NCBI RefSeq assembly: GCF_900100115.1
Contig: NZ_FNKL01000003.1
Coordinates: 124,001-188,000, forward strand
Direction: 5' to 3'
DNA: 64,000 nt
Source of the DNA: Chryseobacterium soldanellicola
GTDB taxonomy: Bacteria > Bacteroidota > Bacteroidia > Flavobacteriales > Weeksellaceae
The stretch's first letter is position 1; each line of letters starts with the position of its first letter. The notes beneath the pieces are model-generated. The model saw nothing but the letters and a program-made list of their open reading frames with translations. It had not been told where the DNA came from and ran no database searches. Of this stretch, positions 1 to 9,093 are shown in pieces. A program made the position numbers and the translations under genes.

Positions 1-36
1 ATTTAATTTTTAACAGCTTTGCTTTAAAGTATAAAT

Positions 37-62
37 ATGATAGTATCAAATCATACTATCAT
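37..62. repeat. 10-bp perfect inverted repeat at window edge
   Basis: ATGATAGTAT (37-46) and ATACTATCAT (53-62) are exact reverse complements separated by 6 bp. There is no U-tract, so an operator is as likely as a hairpin. The gene it would serve lies outside the window or is the receptor ending at 143. Confidence 0.45.
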
Positions 63-84
63 GGATACACATTGAGCCAAAACA

Positions 85-115
85 AAAAAGCGGCTGAAAT
101 ATTCAGTCGCTTTTT
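85..115 (-). terminator. Intrinsic terminator of the outer-membrane barrel gene
   Basis: Fourteen-base arms AAAAAGCGGCTGAA (85-98) and TTCAGTCGCTTTTT (102-115) pair with one G-T exception around a 3-base loop. The A/T tracts at both ends make it usable from either side. It lies just beyond the stop codon of the minus-strand gene that ends at 143. Confidence 0.75.
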
Positions 116-142
116 AAATTCATCTATTTTAAATTAAAATAA

Positions 143-2317
143 TTATTTTTCTCCGCCGCCGCCGCCTTTTTCAACATCGGTTTTGGTATTTCCTTTTACT
201 TTTTGGTTTCCGAAACGTTTTACGAAGGTGAGCGAAATGCCGTACCAGTCAGATTTCGAAGCATTTCTGAAAGTTCCCTCCGGGCTAAAAGTTGTTGCAT
301 CAAAATTAGGTCTCTGGAAAATATTCATGAGCTGTAAACTGGCTTCCATCTGTGTTTTCGGGAAAATTTTGGTCACAGAAATATTATGGAAAACGTTTGT
401 TCTGTTGGCCAGAGAATTTCCGTTATTCTGATTAGAAAGCTCAACCCAGGCACTTACATTAATGTTTTTATTAAAAAGATTGGTGTAGGAAATATTGGTA
501 GATCCGCCCCAATAGCTGATATAGTTTTTAGGCCCTGAACCGTCCTCTTTATTAAGTCCGTTCTTTGCATTAAAATCACTGTTGTCGATATAATACCATC
601 CAAAGCCTAGATTTACGCTCAGCTTATTTTTAAGAAAAGTCTGATTAGTACTGGCAAAAACATAGTATTTTTCTACTTTTCCGGGGAAATTGCCGGGATA
701 GGAAATGGTTTTATTGTTTTGATAATCATAGGTCGTCCAATAATCCTGGTCGGTGAACATATACCTTGCAGAAAGGAAATATTTCTTAAAAAGGCCTAAT
801 TTCATGACAACCCTGTCGCTGGGATTCGGTTCTAAATCCATATTTCCACGGGTATAAATGCCGTCGTTATTAGGAACAAGAAACGGATTAAATTCTGCGT
901 ACCACGGGCGCCAAATGTTACGGTTATACGTCAGGCTCAGATCATATTTATCAGAAAAAGAATATTTTAACAATAAATTAGGCAAAAAAGTTCCGTAAGA
1001 GTCTTTTCTGCTGGTTCCGGCAACATCTTCACGGACTTTAAAATCAATATGCTCGTAACGAAGTCCGATTCTGGTTTCCAGTTTTTTAAAGAAAGTTTTA
1101 CTATAATTTACGTAAATCGAATTAATATTATCCTCATATCGGAAAATATCATTCGTTCTGAGATCGCTGTCAAGATGATTTCCATAGAGATTATTTGGGA
1201 TAATGTTATTGTTAAAATCCATTTTCCCGCCTACTTCCAGTGTCGCTCCCGATTTTCCCAAAGGTTGGGTGTAATCCACTTTCAGATAATAATTCCGCAT
1301 CTGATTATCAGAAGTAATTCCCAATTCATTCGGTATAGATTCTGTGCTGATATTTTTTACAAAAAAGCTGTTATCTTCCTGGGAATTATAATTGGTTCCG
1401 ATATTAATATCTAAAATTTTATTTTTCTCTTTATCGTAATATTTATAAAAAAGATTGGTTCCTAATGTTCGGTTTAGCCCGTTTGAATTTTGATTCTGAA
1501 TATAAGAATCTGTAAAAGCATCATTCATAAAATTAATTCCGCTTGCATCAGAAGAGGAAGTTGTTTTGCTCTGATAATATTCCAGAATAAAGCCTATGTT
1601 ATTTTTATCATTCAGTTCAAATTCAGATGTTGAGGAAAGAGACGGGCTTCTGTTTTTATAGATGCTTTCGCTCTCTATCTGGGTAATTTTATTGTTTTCA
1701 TATAACGTGTTGAAGATCGAATTCTGCTGAACATAGGTGTTGTCGCTGTAGCTTCCGATCAATGTCTGGGTAAATTTTTTCTTATGATAATTAAGATTCA
1801 GGTTGGTGTATTGGGAGTTTTTCCTGTTTTGTCTGTTGTTGAATGTTGCGCTGCCCTTTAAACCTTCATCATCTCTCTTTTTAAGAACGATATTGATAAC
1901 AGATCCTGCCGTTTCATAACGAGAAGAAGGACTTGTAATTACTTCAATTTTCAACAGATTATCAGCCGGAATGGTCGCTAGATATTCTTTTAATTCCTTC
2001 CCTGTGAAAACAGATTTCCGGTCGTTGATGTACACCGTCACCGATTCACCTTCCGCTTTGATGGCATCATTGTTATCAATACTCACCAAAGGCGTCATTC
2101 TAAGGACGTCCCAGGTTGTATTTCCGGCGACAATTGAGCTGTTGGCGACGTTAAAAACCGTTCGGTCAACTTTCGATTCTACCGTCGGTTTTTTTACAAT
2201 GATGCTGACAGCTTCTATTTCTTTCTGTTTCAGGGTATCTTTGTCTTGTGCCTGTGCAAAAGCAAAAGAGCTTATTAATATAGCGATTGGTGCTAGGTGT
2301 ATTTTCATGGAAATCAA
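143..2317 (-). CDS. Outer membrane beta-barrel receptor-like protein
   Basis: The 724-residue product begins with a signal peptide (hydrophobic core ILISSFAFAQA, residues about 13-23). A TonB-dependent-receptor-like plug follows at roughly residues 35-150 (VDRTVFNVANSS, then VYINDRKSVFTGKELKEYL and IEVITSPSSRYETAGSVINI). The rest is a long stretch of alternating aromatic and polar beta strands ending in a Gly/Lys-rich tail (GGGGGEK). This is the layout of the Bacteroidota outer-membrane beta-barrel family related to TonB receptors, without the N-terminal carboxypeptidase-like domain many relatives carry. Met4 (base 2308) is an equally plausible start and gives a cleaner signal peptide. The substrate is unknown. 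No SusD partner is adjacent, so a polysaccharide locus is unlikely. It resembles the barrel at 14474-16720 in plan. Confidence 0.85.
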   Translation of the reverse strand: MISMKIHLAPIAILISSFAFAQAQDKDTLKQKEIEAVSIIVKKPTVESKVDRTVFNVANSSIVAGNTTWDVLRMTPLVSIDNNDAIKAEGESVTVYINDRKSVFTGKELKEYLATIPADNLLKIEVITSPSSRYETAGSVINIVLKKRDDEGLKGSATFNNRQNRKNSQYTNLNLNYHKKKFTQTLIGSYSDNTYVQQNSIFNTLYENNKITQIESESIYKNRSPSLSSTSEFELNDKNNIGFILEYYQSKTTSSSDASGINFMNDAFTDSYIQNQNSNGLNRTLGTNLFYKYYDKEKNKILDINIGTNYNSQEDNSFFVKNISTESIPNELGITSDNQMRNYYLKVDYTQPLGKSGATLEVGGKMDFNNNIIPNNLYGNHLDSDLRTNDIFRYEDNINSIYVNYSKTFFKKLETRIGLRYEHIDFKVREDVAGTSRKDSYGTFLPNLLLKYSFSDKYDLSLTYNRNIWRPWYAEFNPFLVPNNDGIYTRGNMDLEPNPSDRVVMKLGLFKKYFLSARYMFTDQDYWTTYDYQNNKTISYPGNFPGKVEKYYVFASTNQTFLKNKLSVNLGFGWYYIDNSDFNAKNGLNKEDGSGPKNYISYWGGSTNISYTNLFNKNINVSAWVELSNQNNGNSLANRTNVFHNISVTKIFPKTQMEASLQLMNIFQRPNFDATTFSPEGTFRNASKSDWYGISLTFVKRFGNQKVKGNTKTDVEKGGGGGEK

Positions 2318-2384
2318 GTCTTATCTATTAGACAATCATTTCCGGAAATATGTTACATCATATTCTAAAAAAAAATAATATACT

Positions 2385-3782
2385 TTAAGAAACCGCCATT
2401 TCAGCTTTTTTTACTTTTATTTCTTTCAAAATTAAATAGATTAAAATTCCAAGAGCACAAACAGCGTAACCAATTAAAATTTCTAAACTTAAACTTCCGA
2501 CTGCATTTTTTGACGGAAAAATCTGACTCATTAATGTCATAAAAGACAAGCCGATTCCAGCCCCCAAAAAATAACTTGTGGTGCTCAAACTTGAAGCAAC
2601 ACCGTAATGCGCAGGCTGAATATCTTTAATTCCTAAGATCGATAATCCTGTAAAACAAAACGTCATTCCAATTCCCGAAATACAGGCTGCCCCGAACAAA
2701 ACGATCGTCAACGGATGACCGGTAAAAACCGAAATCAATAAAGATAAAGCGCCCGTAAACATTGATAACCAGCCTAAAATGCTCATTTGTGCAGAATTTA
2801 ACCTTTTAGAAATATGGGGTAAAATAAATTTTGAAACCAATGCCGATAAAACACTGAACGGAACCAATAATAAGCCCGCCGAAGCTGCACTGTAATTCAT
2901 ATCTTTCTGCAAGATCAAAGAAATTAAGAATAAAAATCCTATAAAAAACGCTCCCAAAGTAAAAAATACCATATTGGAAACCATTAATGATCTGTATTTG
3001 AATAATTTTAAATCAATTAAAGGTTGCGTAACATTTTTTAAACGAAAAAAAACAATTCCCAGAAATAAAATTGATAACAAAATCGAACCTATAATTAAGA
3101 ATGGCTGTTCTTTAATATGAAGTAATTCGTGCGCTCCATAGGTTAAGCTCAGTAATCCCAAAACCAGCATCAGACCTGATAAAATATCTGTTTTTTGAGA
3201 CTTTTCGCTCTTCTCATCTGAAGGTAAATATTGATAGGCAAAAATTAGAGTTATCAAAAGAATCGGAACATTGATCAGGAAAACCCAATGCCAGCTTAAA
3301 TACGTACTGATAATCCCGCCAATTGACAAACCGCTCCCAGAACCAATCGCCGCAAACGAACTGAAAATTCCGATAGCGCGGTTTCTTTCCTGATCTTCTC
3401 TAAAAGTATTGGTAACGATCGACATAGCGGAAGGCATGATAAAAGCCGCTCCCAATCCCTGCAAAGCACGGAAAATAGCCAACATTTCAAAATTCGTTGA
3501 TAAGCCTGCACCTAAAGATGTCAGCATGAAGATCAGTCCGCCCAAAAGGAATATTTTTTTTCGCCCGATCTGGTCTGAAAGTTTTCCTCCGATGATCAAA
3601 AATCCTCCGAAAAATAATACATAAAGCGTTTGCAGCCATTGAACCGTTTCTGCACCAATCCCAAATTGTTTCTGAATAGAAGGAATCGTTAAATTAATAA
3701 TGGCAATATCCAAAGCCTCTACAAAAGTTCCTACCGATGCTAAAATTAATATTAAATTTTTCCTTGCTTCCATTCTATTCAA
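2385..3782 (-). CDS. MFS transporter, DHA2-type drug/metabolite exporter
   Basis: The 465-residue integral membrane protein has about 14 hydrophobic segments. The MFS motif A is clear near residues 62-73 (GGKLSDQIGRKK). A DHA2-like segment (SWHWVFLINVPI) sits near residue 165. The N-terminus EALDIAIINLTIP resembles drug:H+ antiporters with 14 segments. It is divergent from an Lrp/AsnC regulator about 130 bp away, an arrangement often seen when the regulator controls an exporter of amino acids or small metabolites. The substrate cannot be read from sequence. A minus-strand -7-like element, TAATTTTG, lies at 3798-3791, close to the start codon. Confidence 0.85.
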   Translation of the reverse strand: MNRMEARKNLILILASVGTFVEALDIAIINLTIPSIQKQFGIGAETVQWLQTLYVLFFGGFLIIGGKLSDQIGRKKIFLLGGLIFMLTSLGAGLSTNFEMLAIFRALQGLGAAFIMPSAMSIVTNTFREDQERNRAIGIFSSFAAIGSGSGLSIGGIISTYLSWHWVFLINVPILLITLIFAYQYLPSDEKSEKSQKTDILSGLMLVLGLLSLTYGAHELLHIKEQPFLIIGSILLSILFLGIVFFRLKNVTQPLIDLKLFKYRSLMVSNMVFFTLGAFFIGFLFLISLILQKDMNYSAASAGLLLVPFSVLSALVSKFILPHISKRLNSAQMSILGWLSMFTGALSLLISVFTGHPLTIVLFGAACISGIGMTFCFTGLSILGIKDIQPAHYGVASSLSTTSYFLGAGIGLSFMTLMSQIFPSKNAVGSLSLEILIGYAVCALGILIYLILKEIKVKKAEMAVS

Positions 3783-3830
3783 ATTTTCTGCAAAATTAAA
3801 TTTAATAGAACATTTATAAAAATTATACTT

Positions 3831-3885
3831 TAAATTTGGAACATATTTTAAAACTACATCAATTTAAAAGAACAAATATTCTTTT
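3831..3885 (+). promoter_or_regulatory. Promoter -7 element and palindromic Lrp-type operator
   Basis: A Bacteroidota -7 element TAAATTTG (3831-3838) is followed by the palindrome AAAAGAACAAATATTCTTTT (3866-3885), which pairs 7+7 bases. The palindrome lies roughly 20-40 bp downstream of the predicted transcription start, where a bound regulator would block elongation. A near copy lies before the second Lrp gene at 4813-4831, so autoregulation is inferred. No convincing TTTG -33 element was seen. Confidence 0.6.
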
Positions 3886-3916
3886 AAGCAAAGTAAAAAT
3901 CATAAAAACAGAACAA

Positions 3917-4387
3917 ATGGCAGCTGAAAATTATACACCTGACGAAAAAGATCTTTCTATCCTGCGAATATTGCAGAAGGACGCAAAATTGAGTATCCGT
4001 GATATTGCAAATAAAATTAATCTCAGCCCTACCCCAACCCATGAACGGATTAAACGCATGGAAAAATTGGGAATCATTAAAGAATACACCACCGTTGTCG
4101 ATCGAAAAAAGGTAAATAAAGGCATGACGGTGATTTGCATGATCGCCCTGAATGTTCACAATAAAAAAACCGCCGGGCAATTTATTGAGGAAGTCAGCAG
4201 GCTGAAAGAAGTGATTGAATTTTACAATATCAGTGGGGATTTTGATTTTATGCTGAAAATTCTGGCGGCTAATATGGATGAGTTTCATGATTTTTTTGTC
4301 AATAAATTATCTGAAATTGAAGGAATCGGACAAACGAAAAGTATTTTTGTAATGAACAGCATTAAGGAAAGTACTGAGATTGTATAG
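3917..4387 (+). CDS. Lrp/AsnC family transcriptional regulator
   Basis: From ATG 3917 the product is 156 residues, the usual size of the family. An in-frame TTG at 3836 would add 27 residues, but these overlap the operator and precede the predicted transcription start, so the shorter form is preferred. Residues about 8-60 form the AsnC-type winged helix (DEKDLSILRILQKDAKLSI, then LSPTPTHERIKRMEKLGII). The remainder is the ligand-binding RAM domain (YNISGDFDFMLKI). Such proteins bind amino acids and regulate metabolism or export. It is divergent from the MFS exporter and is a paralogue of the gene at 4832. A GC-richer hairpin at 4424-4454 follows the stop. Confidence 0.9.
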   Translation: MAAENYTPDEKDLSILRILQKDAKLSIRDIANKINLSPTPTHERIKRMEKLGIIKEYTTVVDRKKVNKGMTVICMIALNVHNKKTAGQFIEEVSRLKEVIEFYNISGDFDFMLKILAANMDEFHDFFVNKLSEIEGIGQTKSIFVMNSIKESTEIV

Positions 4388-4792
4388 ATTTAACAAAAGA
4401 ATTTCTACATCAGCAGCCAACAAAAAGCAGCCATACAAAATGTACAGCTGCTTTCCCTAAGATTATTTAATAAGTAAAATTTTCTTGATGAAAATATTTT
4501 TTGCAGATCGTTTTACTTTCTACTTATAATTAAGACATTTTTAAACAACAAAAATCAAGGAAATCATTATTTTTTCTAACTAAGCTTTTAAAAAGAGATC
4601 AATCCACAGTGGGAATGATCTCAAAATAAAAATATTCCCTTTTACTTTTTATTTATTTCATATAATTCTTAAAAAATTATTTCTTGATGTTTAACTTTCA
4701 TAAAAATAATTATAAAGAATAAACAAACAGCATTTTTGTTATAATTAAGCAAAATAATCTTTAAAATAAAAATTACAAAGAATATAATTCTG
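4388..4792. other. Intergenic stretch between the two Lrp genes
   Basis: This AT-rich spacer holds a hairpin at 4424-4454 (AAAGCAGC and GCTGCTTT arms, with a further TACA/TGTA pairing inside). It is terminator-like but lacks a T-run. Nothing else recognisable was seen before the promoter of the next gene. Confidence 0.5.
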
Positions 4793-4831
4793 TATATTTG
4801 AACAAATATCACTTTAAAAGAATAATATTCT
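4793..4831 (+). promoter_or_regulatory. Promoter -7 element and operator abutting the start codon
   Basis: The -7 element TATATTTG (4793-4800) is followed by TTTAAAAGAATAATATTCT (4813-4831), whose core AGAATAATATTCT is a 13-bp palindrome. The operator ends at the base before the ATG. It matches the 3863-3882 sequence upstream of the first Lrp gene apart from a short central difference. Confidence 0.6.
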
Positions 4832-5293
4832 ATGGAACAGCTTGACAGTAAAGATTTACAGCTCCTCAGATTGCTTCAAAAAGATGCAAAACTTACGGTT
4901 AAAGAACTTGGTAAAGAAGTTAATCTCTCTCCTTCACCGGTTTTTGAAAGAGTAAAACGGCTTGAGCAGGAAGGATATGTCAAAAAATATGCTGCTATTC
5001 TTGATGCAGAAAAGCTTAATCTTGGGTTTACGGTTTACTGCCAGTTAAAATTAAAAAGTAATGACAGTTATTTGGCGATAGAATTCGAAAGGGAAATTCT
5101 TGAAATTGAAGAAGTTGCAGAATGCTACAGTATTTCGGGTGATTTTGATTTTCTTCTAAAAGTACATGTCCGGGATATGAAACAGTATCAGAATTTTGTA
5201 TTCAATATATTAGGTTCCGTAAAATCAATCGGAAGCACGCACAGCACATTTGTAATGGCTCAGGTGAAAAATATACATGGTTTAACAATATAA
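4832..5293 (+). CDS. Lrp/AsnC family transcriptional regulator (second paralogue)
   Basis: The 153-residue product has an N-terminal winged helix (DSKDLQLLRLLQKDAKLTV, then LSPSPVFERVKRLEQEGYV) and a RAM ligand domain (YSISGDFDFLLKV). It is closely similar along its whole length to the neighbour at 3917, sharing the QKDAKL, LSP(S/T)P and SGDFDF blocks. A local duplication is the simplest explanation. An operator-like palindrome sits immediately before the start codon, so it probably controls itself. A strong terminator at 5314-5341 ends the unit. The effector amino acid is unknown. Confidence 0.9.
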   Translation: MEQLDSKDLQLLRLLQKDAKLTVKELGKEVNLSPSPVFERVKRLEQEGYVKKYAAILDAEKLNLGFTVYCQLKLKSNDSYLAIEFEREILEIEEVAECYSISGDFDFLLKVHVRDMKQYQNFVFNILGSVKSIGSTHSTFVMAQVKNIHGLTI

Positions 5294-5313
5294 TTGCAAA
5301 ATATTTACAAAAA

Positions 5314-5341
5314 AAAATCAGAAGAAAAATCTTCTGATTTT
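5314..5341 (+). terminator. Intrinsic terminator after the second Lrp gene
   Basis: Perfect 12-base arms AAAATCAGAAGA (5314-5325) and TCTTCTGATTTT (5330-5341) flank a 4-base loop. It begins about 20 bp after the stop codon. Confidence 0.85.
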
Positions 5342-5746
5342 AGCAGGCAATAGCAGCCTTCTTTTCTCTGTAATTAAATAACCTAAAAACCAAGCTCACT
5401 TCTTTATGTTATATTGTGTTTTTTTAATAAATCAGCTTTTAAGAAGTTGGTTAGCAGTTACGCTTTTACACTATATTTAATTTCATCACTTGCGCTTTTA
5501 TATATAACTATAGTTTATTATTTTATAGTCATAAATATTTTCTCATTTGTGTTAAAAAATTAAAAACTGAAAAACATTATTTGTTAATTCTGCTCTTTTT
5601 GTTTGTCTTAATTTTCTGATACAAAGTAACGACATTGCCGAATAAAATTACGTATAACAGCCATAGATATATATCGATAAACGTCTAGATATTTATCGAT
5701 AAAACTGCACAAAAAGTGGGCAAATAAAGAAACAGGATGTAAAAGC
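5342..5746. other. Gene-free stretch with two ATCGATAAA copies
   Basis: No supported gene is present between the Lrp terminator and the response-regulator stop. The stretch contains TATCGATAAA at 5672-5681 and the perfect 12-bp palindrome TTTATCGATAAA at 5692-5703, roughly two helical turns apart. They lie downstream of the response regulator gene, so their role is unclear. Confidence 0.4.
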
Positions 5747-6400
5747 TTAAATTTTATGGTGGGTTTTAATAAGATCAATAAGCTCAACAAGATTTTCTAT
5801 ATTCAGTTTATCGAATATATTTTTTTTAATCGTGCTCACTGTATTTTGCTTGATATTCAGTTGGTTTGCAATTTCAAGATTGCCGTATCCGTCGGCATAC
5901 ATGTCCGCGATTTCCAGCTCACGTTTGGTAAGGCTGCTGAGAGGATTAATCAAATTCGGATTATAAGCGAACTGTACCAACAATTTTTGAGAAACTGGAG
6001 AAAAATATTCGCCTTTATTTATAAAAATCGAAATAGCTTTTCTTACTTCTTCCTCTTCACTTAATTTACTGAGATATCCGTTAGCGCCGGCTTTGATAAA
6101 TTTCAGCACATGAAGATCTTCCTCAAGGCCCGTAAAAACTAAAATTTTAATCTCAGGATTCACACTTTTCATCTGTGACAAAATATGGAGGCTGTTTCCT
6201 TCCGGAAAATGAGCATCAATAATGGCCATTTCTATCCCTTTTGTTTCCACCAGCTCAAGAATCCGCTGTAGAGACGAGGTATGATAGACTTTAGCATTTG
6301 GAGCAATATCATTGATAATGATCTCAATTCCCTGACGTACAATGCTGTGGTCGTCTGCTAGAAGGAATATAATCTCTTTATTTTCAATTGGCATTTCCAT
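5747..6400 (-). CDS. NarL/LuxR-family response regulator
   Basis: The 217-residue product has a receiver domain (residues about 9-125) and a LuxR-type helix-turn-helix (about 155-212, TKRELEIADMYADGYGNLEI). Expected phosphorylation residues are visible: acidic pair Asp16/Asp17, phosphoacceptor Asp62 in AIIDAHF, Thr90, and Lys112 in YLSKLS. The start overlaps the 3' end of the upstream histidine kinase gene by 17 bp, so the two form an operon with translational coupling. The signal and targets cannot be inferred. Confidence 0.92.
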   Translation of the reverse strand: MEMPIENKEIIFLLADDHSIVRQGIEIIINDIAPNAKVYHTSSLQRILELVETKGIEMAIIDAHFPEGNSLHILSQMKSVNPEIKILVFTGLEEDLHVLKFIKAGANGYLSKLSEEEEVRKAISIFINKGEYFSPVSQKLLVQFAYNPNLINPLSSLTKRELEIADMYADGYGNLEIANQLNIKQNTVSTIKKNIFDKLNIENLVELIDLIKTHHKI

Positions 6401-8111
6401 TGTTGCTGATATTTAAATTGATCCTGAATATTATTTTTGTTCCTTTATATAACTTACTCGAAACGGATATTTCACCATTAAAAAGCTCTACGATTTCTTT
6501 ACATAAATTAAGTCCTAAACCGGCTCCGAGATTATCAATTTCATCAGAAATCATTCCCTGATAATACGGTTCAAAGATTTTTCCGACATCAGATTCTGAT
6601 ATTCCGACGCCTGTATCGCTGATTACTGTTGTCAGGGAAATGGTGTTTTCGTCAATACGCGCGGTTTCCATTGTGAGATCAATTTGGCCGTTTTCAGTAA
6701 ATTTATTGGCATTTCCCAGAATATTCATCAATAACTGGTTGATTTTTATATTATCCGAATATACAACTGTATTTTCAGGAATCCTGTCGGATACAATAAA
6801 TTTATTATTTCTGGTTTCAATATAAGGCTTGATGGCCGTTACGATAGAACTGATCTCGTCTTTAAGGTTAAAAACCGTCTTTACCAGCTTTTGATCGGCG
6901 TGTTGGTTTTTGGTGTATTCTAAAATCTGATTAGATTGTATCAGCAAAGTGCTGTTGGTGAATTTTATCGATTTGAGGTACTCTTTTGTGGTCTCGTCAT
7001 GCGTTGTTCTGTTGATTTTATCGATAAAAATATTAATGATTTTTAATGGTGATCTTAGTTCGTGGCTTAGCATTCCCAGAATTCTGTTTTTGAAATTAAG
7101 ATTATTTTTAATTTCCTTATTGGCAGCATTCAGTTTCCATTCATAAATAAATGCGACTCTTGTAAAATACATGATCAGAATTGATACCATAAACATTAAG
7201 ATCATTAATCCCAGCACCAGATAATTCCTGATTTTATTATTGATTGAATTTTGCTTTTCGAGCTCTTTTTCCAGGTCTGATTTAAAGCCTTTAACAGCAT
7301 TTTCATAGACATTGATCAAACCGTTGCTATAAATCAGCAATTTATTGAAATTTCCGTAAAAAAGCATCATATTCTTTTGATTCTGAGCCGTATGCAGCTG
7401 AATTTTCTTTATTTCCGTTGAATAATGCCTGTCCATAGATTTTATGGTGTTATTCATCTCGGATTTTACTTTAGAAAGGTCCGCAACTTTATTATTTGTT
7501 AACGTGATAACGGTACTTTCCTTTTGTACATCGACTTTACCGGCAATTGCATCTTTAAGGCGCCCCATGAGGCCTTTCTTTTTAATAGTATCAGAAAAAG
7601 TATGCGTCTGGATATTTAAATCTTCAAAATTGTTTTTATATTTTTCCGGTTCAATCTTCTGGTTTTCAATCGTTACGGGCGGCTTGAGAGAAACCTGATA
7701 AACGGAATCGATCAAAGTTTTAAACCTTGTAACTTTCAGCGTATCTTTTTGATGCATAGCCACGCTGTTTTCAAGTCTTGGGGCTATATTTTCGTTTTCA
7801 TTAATTTTATCAAAATTATATTTAAGCTTTCCAAGAGACTGAAAATATAATTTCAAATCTTTGTTATCCTGGCTTATCATATATTTTTGAAGATAACTCT
7901 GTGCTTCTATAAAATCTTTTCTTGAATTATTGGTTAATTTTTCCAAAGCCCGGCTTTCCTGGAGCTGACTTTCGATGAATTGCAGTTTTTTCCGATTAAT
8001 AAATTCATTATAAAAAAAACCTGCAATAATGATTTGTATCAATAACACACACAATATCAATGAATAATGGATAATTTTCCTCAACTTAAAATGTAAGAAT
8101 TTATATTTCAT
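6384..8111 (-). CDS. Membrane sensor histidine kinase
   Basis: The 575-residue kinase has two membrane segments (about 13-34 and 297-318). They enclose a periplasmic region of about 260 residues rich in predicted helix and coiled coil (LQESRALEKLTNNSRKDF). The phosphoacceptor is His350 in the H-box (MLSHELRSPLK). The ATPase domain shows the N-box (LLMNILGNANKFTENG), G1 (SDTGVGIS) and G2 (GAGLGLNLC). It is the first gene of an operon with the NarL-type regulator. A minus-strand -7-like TAACTTTG lies at 8228-8221, about 110 bp upstream. Confidence 0.92.
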   Translation of the reverse strand: MKYKFLHFKLRKIIHYSLILCVLLIQIIIAGFFYNEFINRKKLQFIESQLQESRALEKLTNNSRKDFIEAQSYLQKYMISQDNKDLKLYFQSLGKLKYNFDKINENENIAPRLENSVAMHQKDTLKVTRFKTLIDSVYQVSLKPPVTIENQKIEPEKYKNNFEDLNIQTHTFSDTIKKKGLMGRLKDAIAGKVDVQKESTVITLTNNKVADLSKVKSEMNNTIKSMDRHYSTEIKKIQLHTAQNQKNMMLFYGNFNKLLIYSNGLINVYENAVKGFKSDLEKELEKQNSINNKIRNYLVLGLMILMFMVSILIMYFTRVAFIYEWKLNAANKEIKNNLNFKNRILGMLSHELRSPLKIINIFIDKINRTTHDETTKEYLKSIKFTNSTLLIQSNQILEYTKNQHADQKLVKTVFNLKDEISSIVTAIKPYIETRNNKFIVSDRIPENTVVYSDNIKINQLLMNILGNANKFTENGQIDLTMETARIDENTISLTTVISDTGVGISESDVGKIFEPYYQGMISDEIDNLGAGLGLNLCKEIVELFNGEISVSSKLYKGTKIIFRINLNISNNGNAN

Positions 8112-8499
8112 GTCTATTTTGCAGCTAAATTAGTTCTCTGGCTCTTTGGTTTCATTTTGGTTTAGTTTTTTAAGCATATACTATTTTCACTAAAATATCA
8201 GTGATTAGCGAATATTTAGACAAAGTTAAAGTAATTTTTGTTTTTTTCTTACAGTAAATATCAGATAGAATGCAGCGAATAATTCTTTATAGTAAATTTG
8301 ACCAAAACTTTTAAAAATTTCGGGCTGTTAAAGTTTTCAGAGAAAAAGATGTTTTTTAATTCAGAAAGATATTCAATACTTTAATTCAAAATTGTACATT
8401 TTGAAATTCATAAAACTTTTTTATAGAAAGAAATATTGCATTTCTCACCTCGTTATGCAAAAAAAGGAATATAAAAATGAATTTAGAGTATTGGAAAAT
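8112..8499. other. Gene-free stretch with inverted repeat
   Basis: This is AT-rich sequence between the kinase start and the VOC gene stop. It contains a candidate -7 element for the kinase (8228-8221, minus strand). It also holds TTCAAAAT (8385-8392) facing ATTTTGAA (8398-8405). That word pair reappears as direct repeats at 14386, 16755 and 19019, but the inverted form and distance here argue against the same site. No gene was found. Confidence 0.4.
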
Positions 8500-8958
8500 T
8501 TATGATGATTTGTGGCCAATTTCTTCCGCCAACCCTATTAAAAGGCCATCCTTACTGCGAATATAGCAAAGCTTATACGAATTTTCATACTGAACTATTT
8601 CTCCAACCAACTCAGCACCAATATTCTGAAGCCTGAAGACCAATTCTTCAATATCCTCAACCGTAAACATAGCACGAAGATAGCCCAAAGCATTTACAGG
8701 AGCATTTCTATGGTCAGAAATAACAGACGGACTGATAAATCTCGAAAGCTCGAGCCTGCTGTGCCCATCCGGGGTAATCATCATCGCAACTTCGACATTC
8801 TGGGAGCCTAATCCTGTAACACGGCCAGCCCATTCTCCTTCAATAGTAGCGCGCCCTTCAAGCTTAAGGCCAATTTCCGTGAAAAATAAAATGGCTTCAT
8901 CGAGAGATTTTACAACGATGCCCATATTGTCCATTCGTAATAATTTATTTTTTGACAT
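8500..8958 (-). CDS. VOC (glyoxalase/bleomycin-resistance fold) family protein
   Basis: The 152-residue single-domain protein has the paired beta-alpha-beta-beta-beta pattern of the vicinal-oxygen-chelate fold. An N-terminal MDNMGIVVKSLDEAILFF half and a C-terminal LRAMFTVEDIEELVFRL half are followed by YENSYKLCYIRSKDGLLIGL. The usual first metal ligand His after the opening strand appears replaced by Asn in MDNMG. An acidic ligand may be in RLELSRF or in the C-terminal strand. It may be a dioxygenase-like or binding protein rather than a glyoxalase. It stands alone, with RidA upstream in the same direction. Confidence 0.8.
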   Translation of the reverse strand: MSKNKLLRMDNMGIVVKSLDEAILFFTEIGLKLEGRATIEGEWAGRVTGLGSQNVEVAMMITPDGHSRLELSRFISPSVISDHRNAPVNALGYLRAMFTVEDIEELVFRLQNIGAELVGEIVQYENSYKLCYIRSKDGLLIGLAEEIGHKSS

Positions 8959-9050
8959 GCTTATTCCAATTTTTATCTTTTTAAATATACAAAATAGTTG
9001 GTATTTTCATCTTAAACATAAAAATTAGTAAACATTCAATCAATAATAAA

Positions 9051-9077
9051 AAGGCCACGTATTATTTACATGGCCTT
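9051..9077 (-). terminator. Intrinsic terminator of the RidA gene
   Basis: Arms AAGGCCACGTA (9051-9061) and TACATGGCCTT (9067-9077) pair with one G-T type exception. On the minus strand the stem is followed by TTTTTATT. It starts 17 bp after the stop. Confidence 0.75.
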
Positions 9078-9093
9078 CATTAATCTTATTAAA

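Noticed and set aside
3836..3916. TTG at 3836 as start of the first Lrp gene
   Set aside because: It lies before or at the predicted transcription start and adds residues not found in the family.
4424..4454. Hairpin after the first Lrp gene as a proven terminator
   Set aside because: The stem is good but no T-run follows (CCC instead), so it is kept only as a mention in the spacer entry.
8385..8405. TTCAAAAT/ATTTTGAA pair as a further member of the OmpR box set
   Set aside because: The words are inverted rather than direct and lie far from a start codon with no -7 element in the right place.
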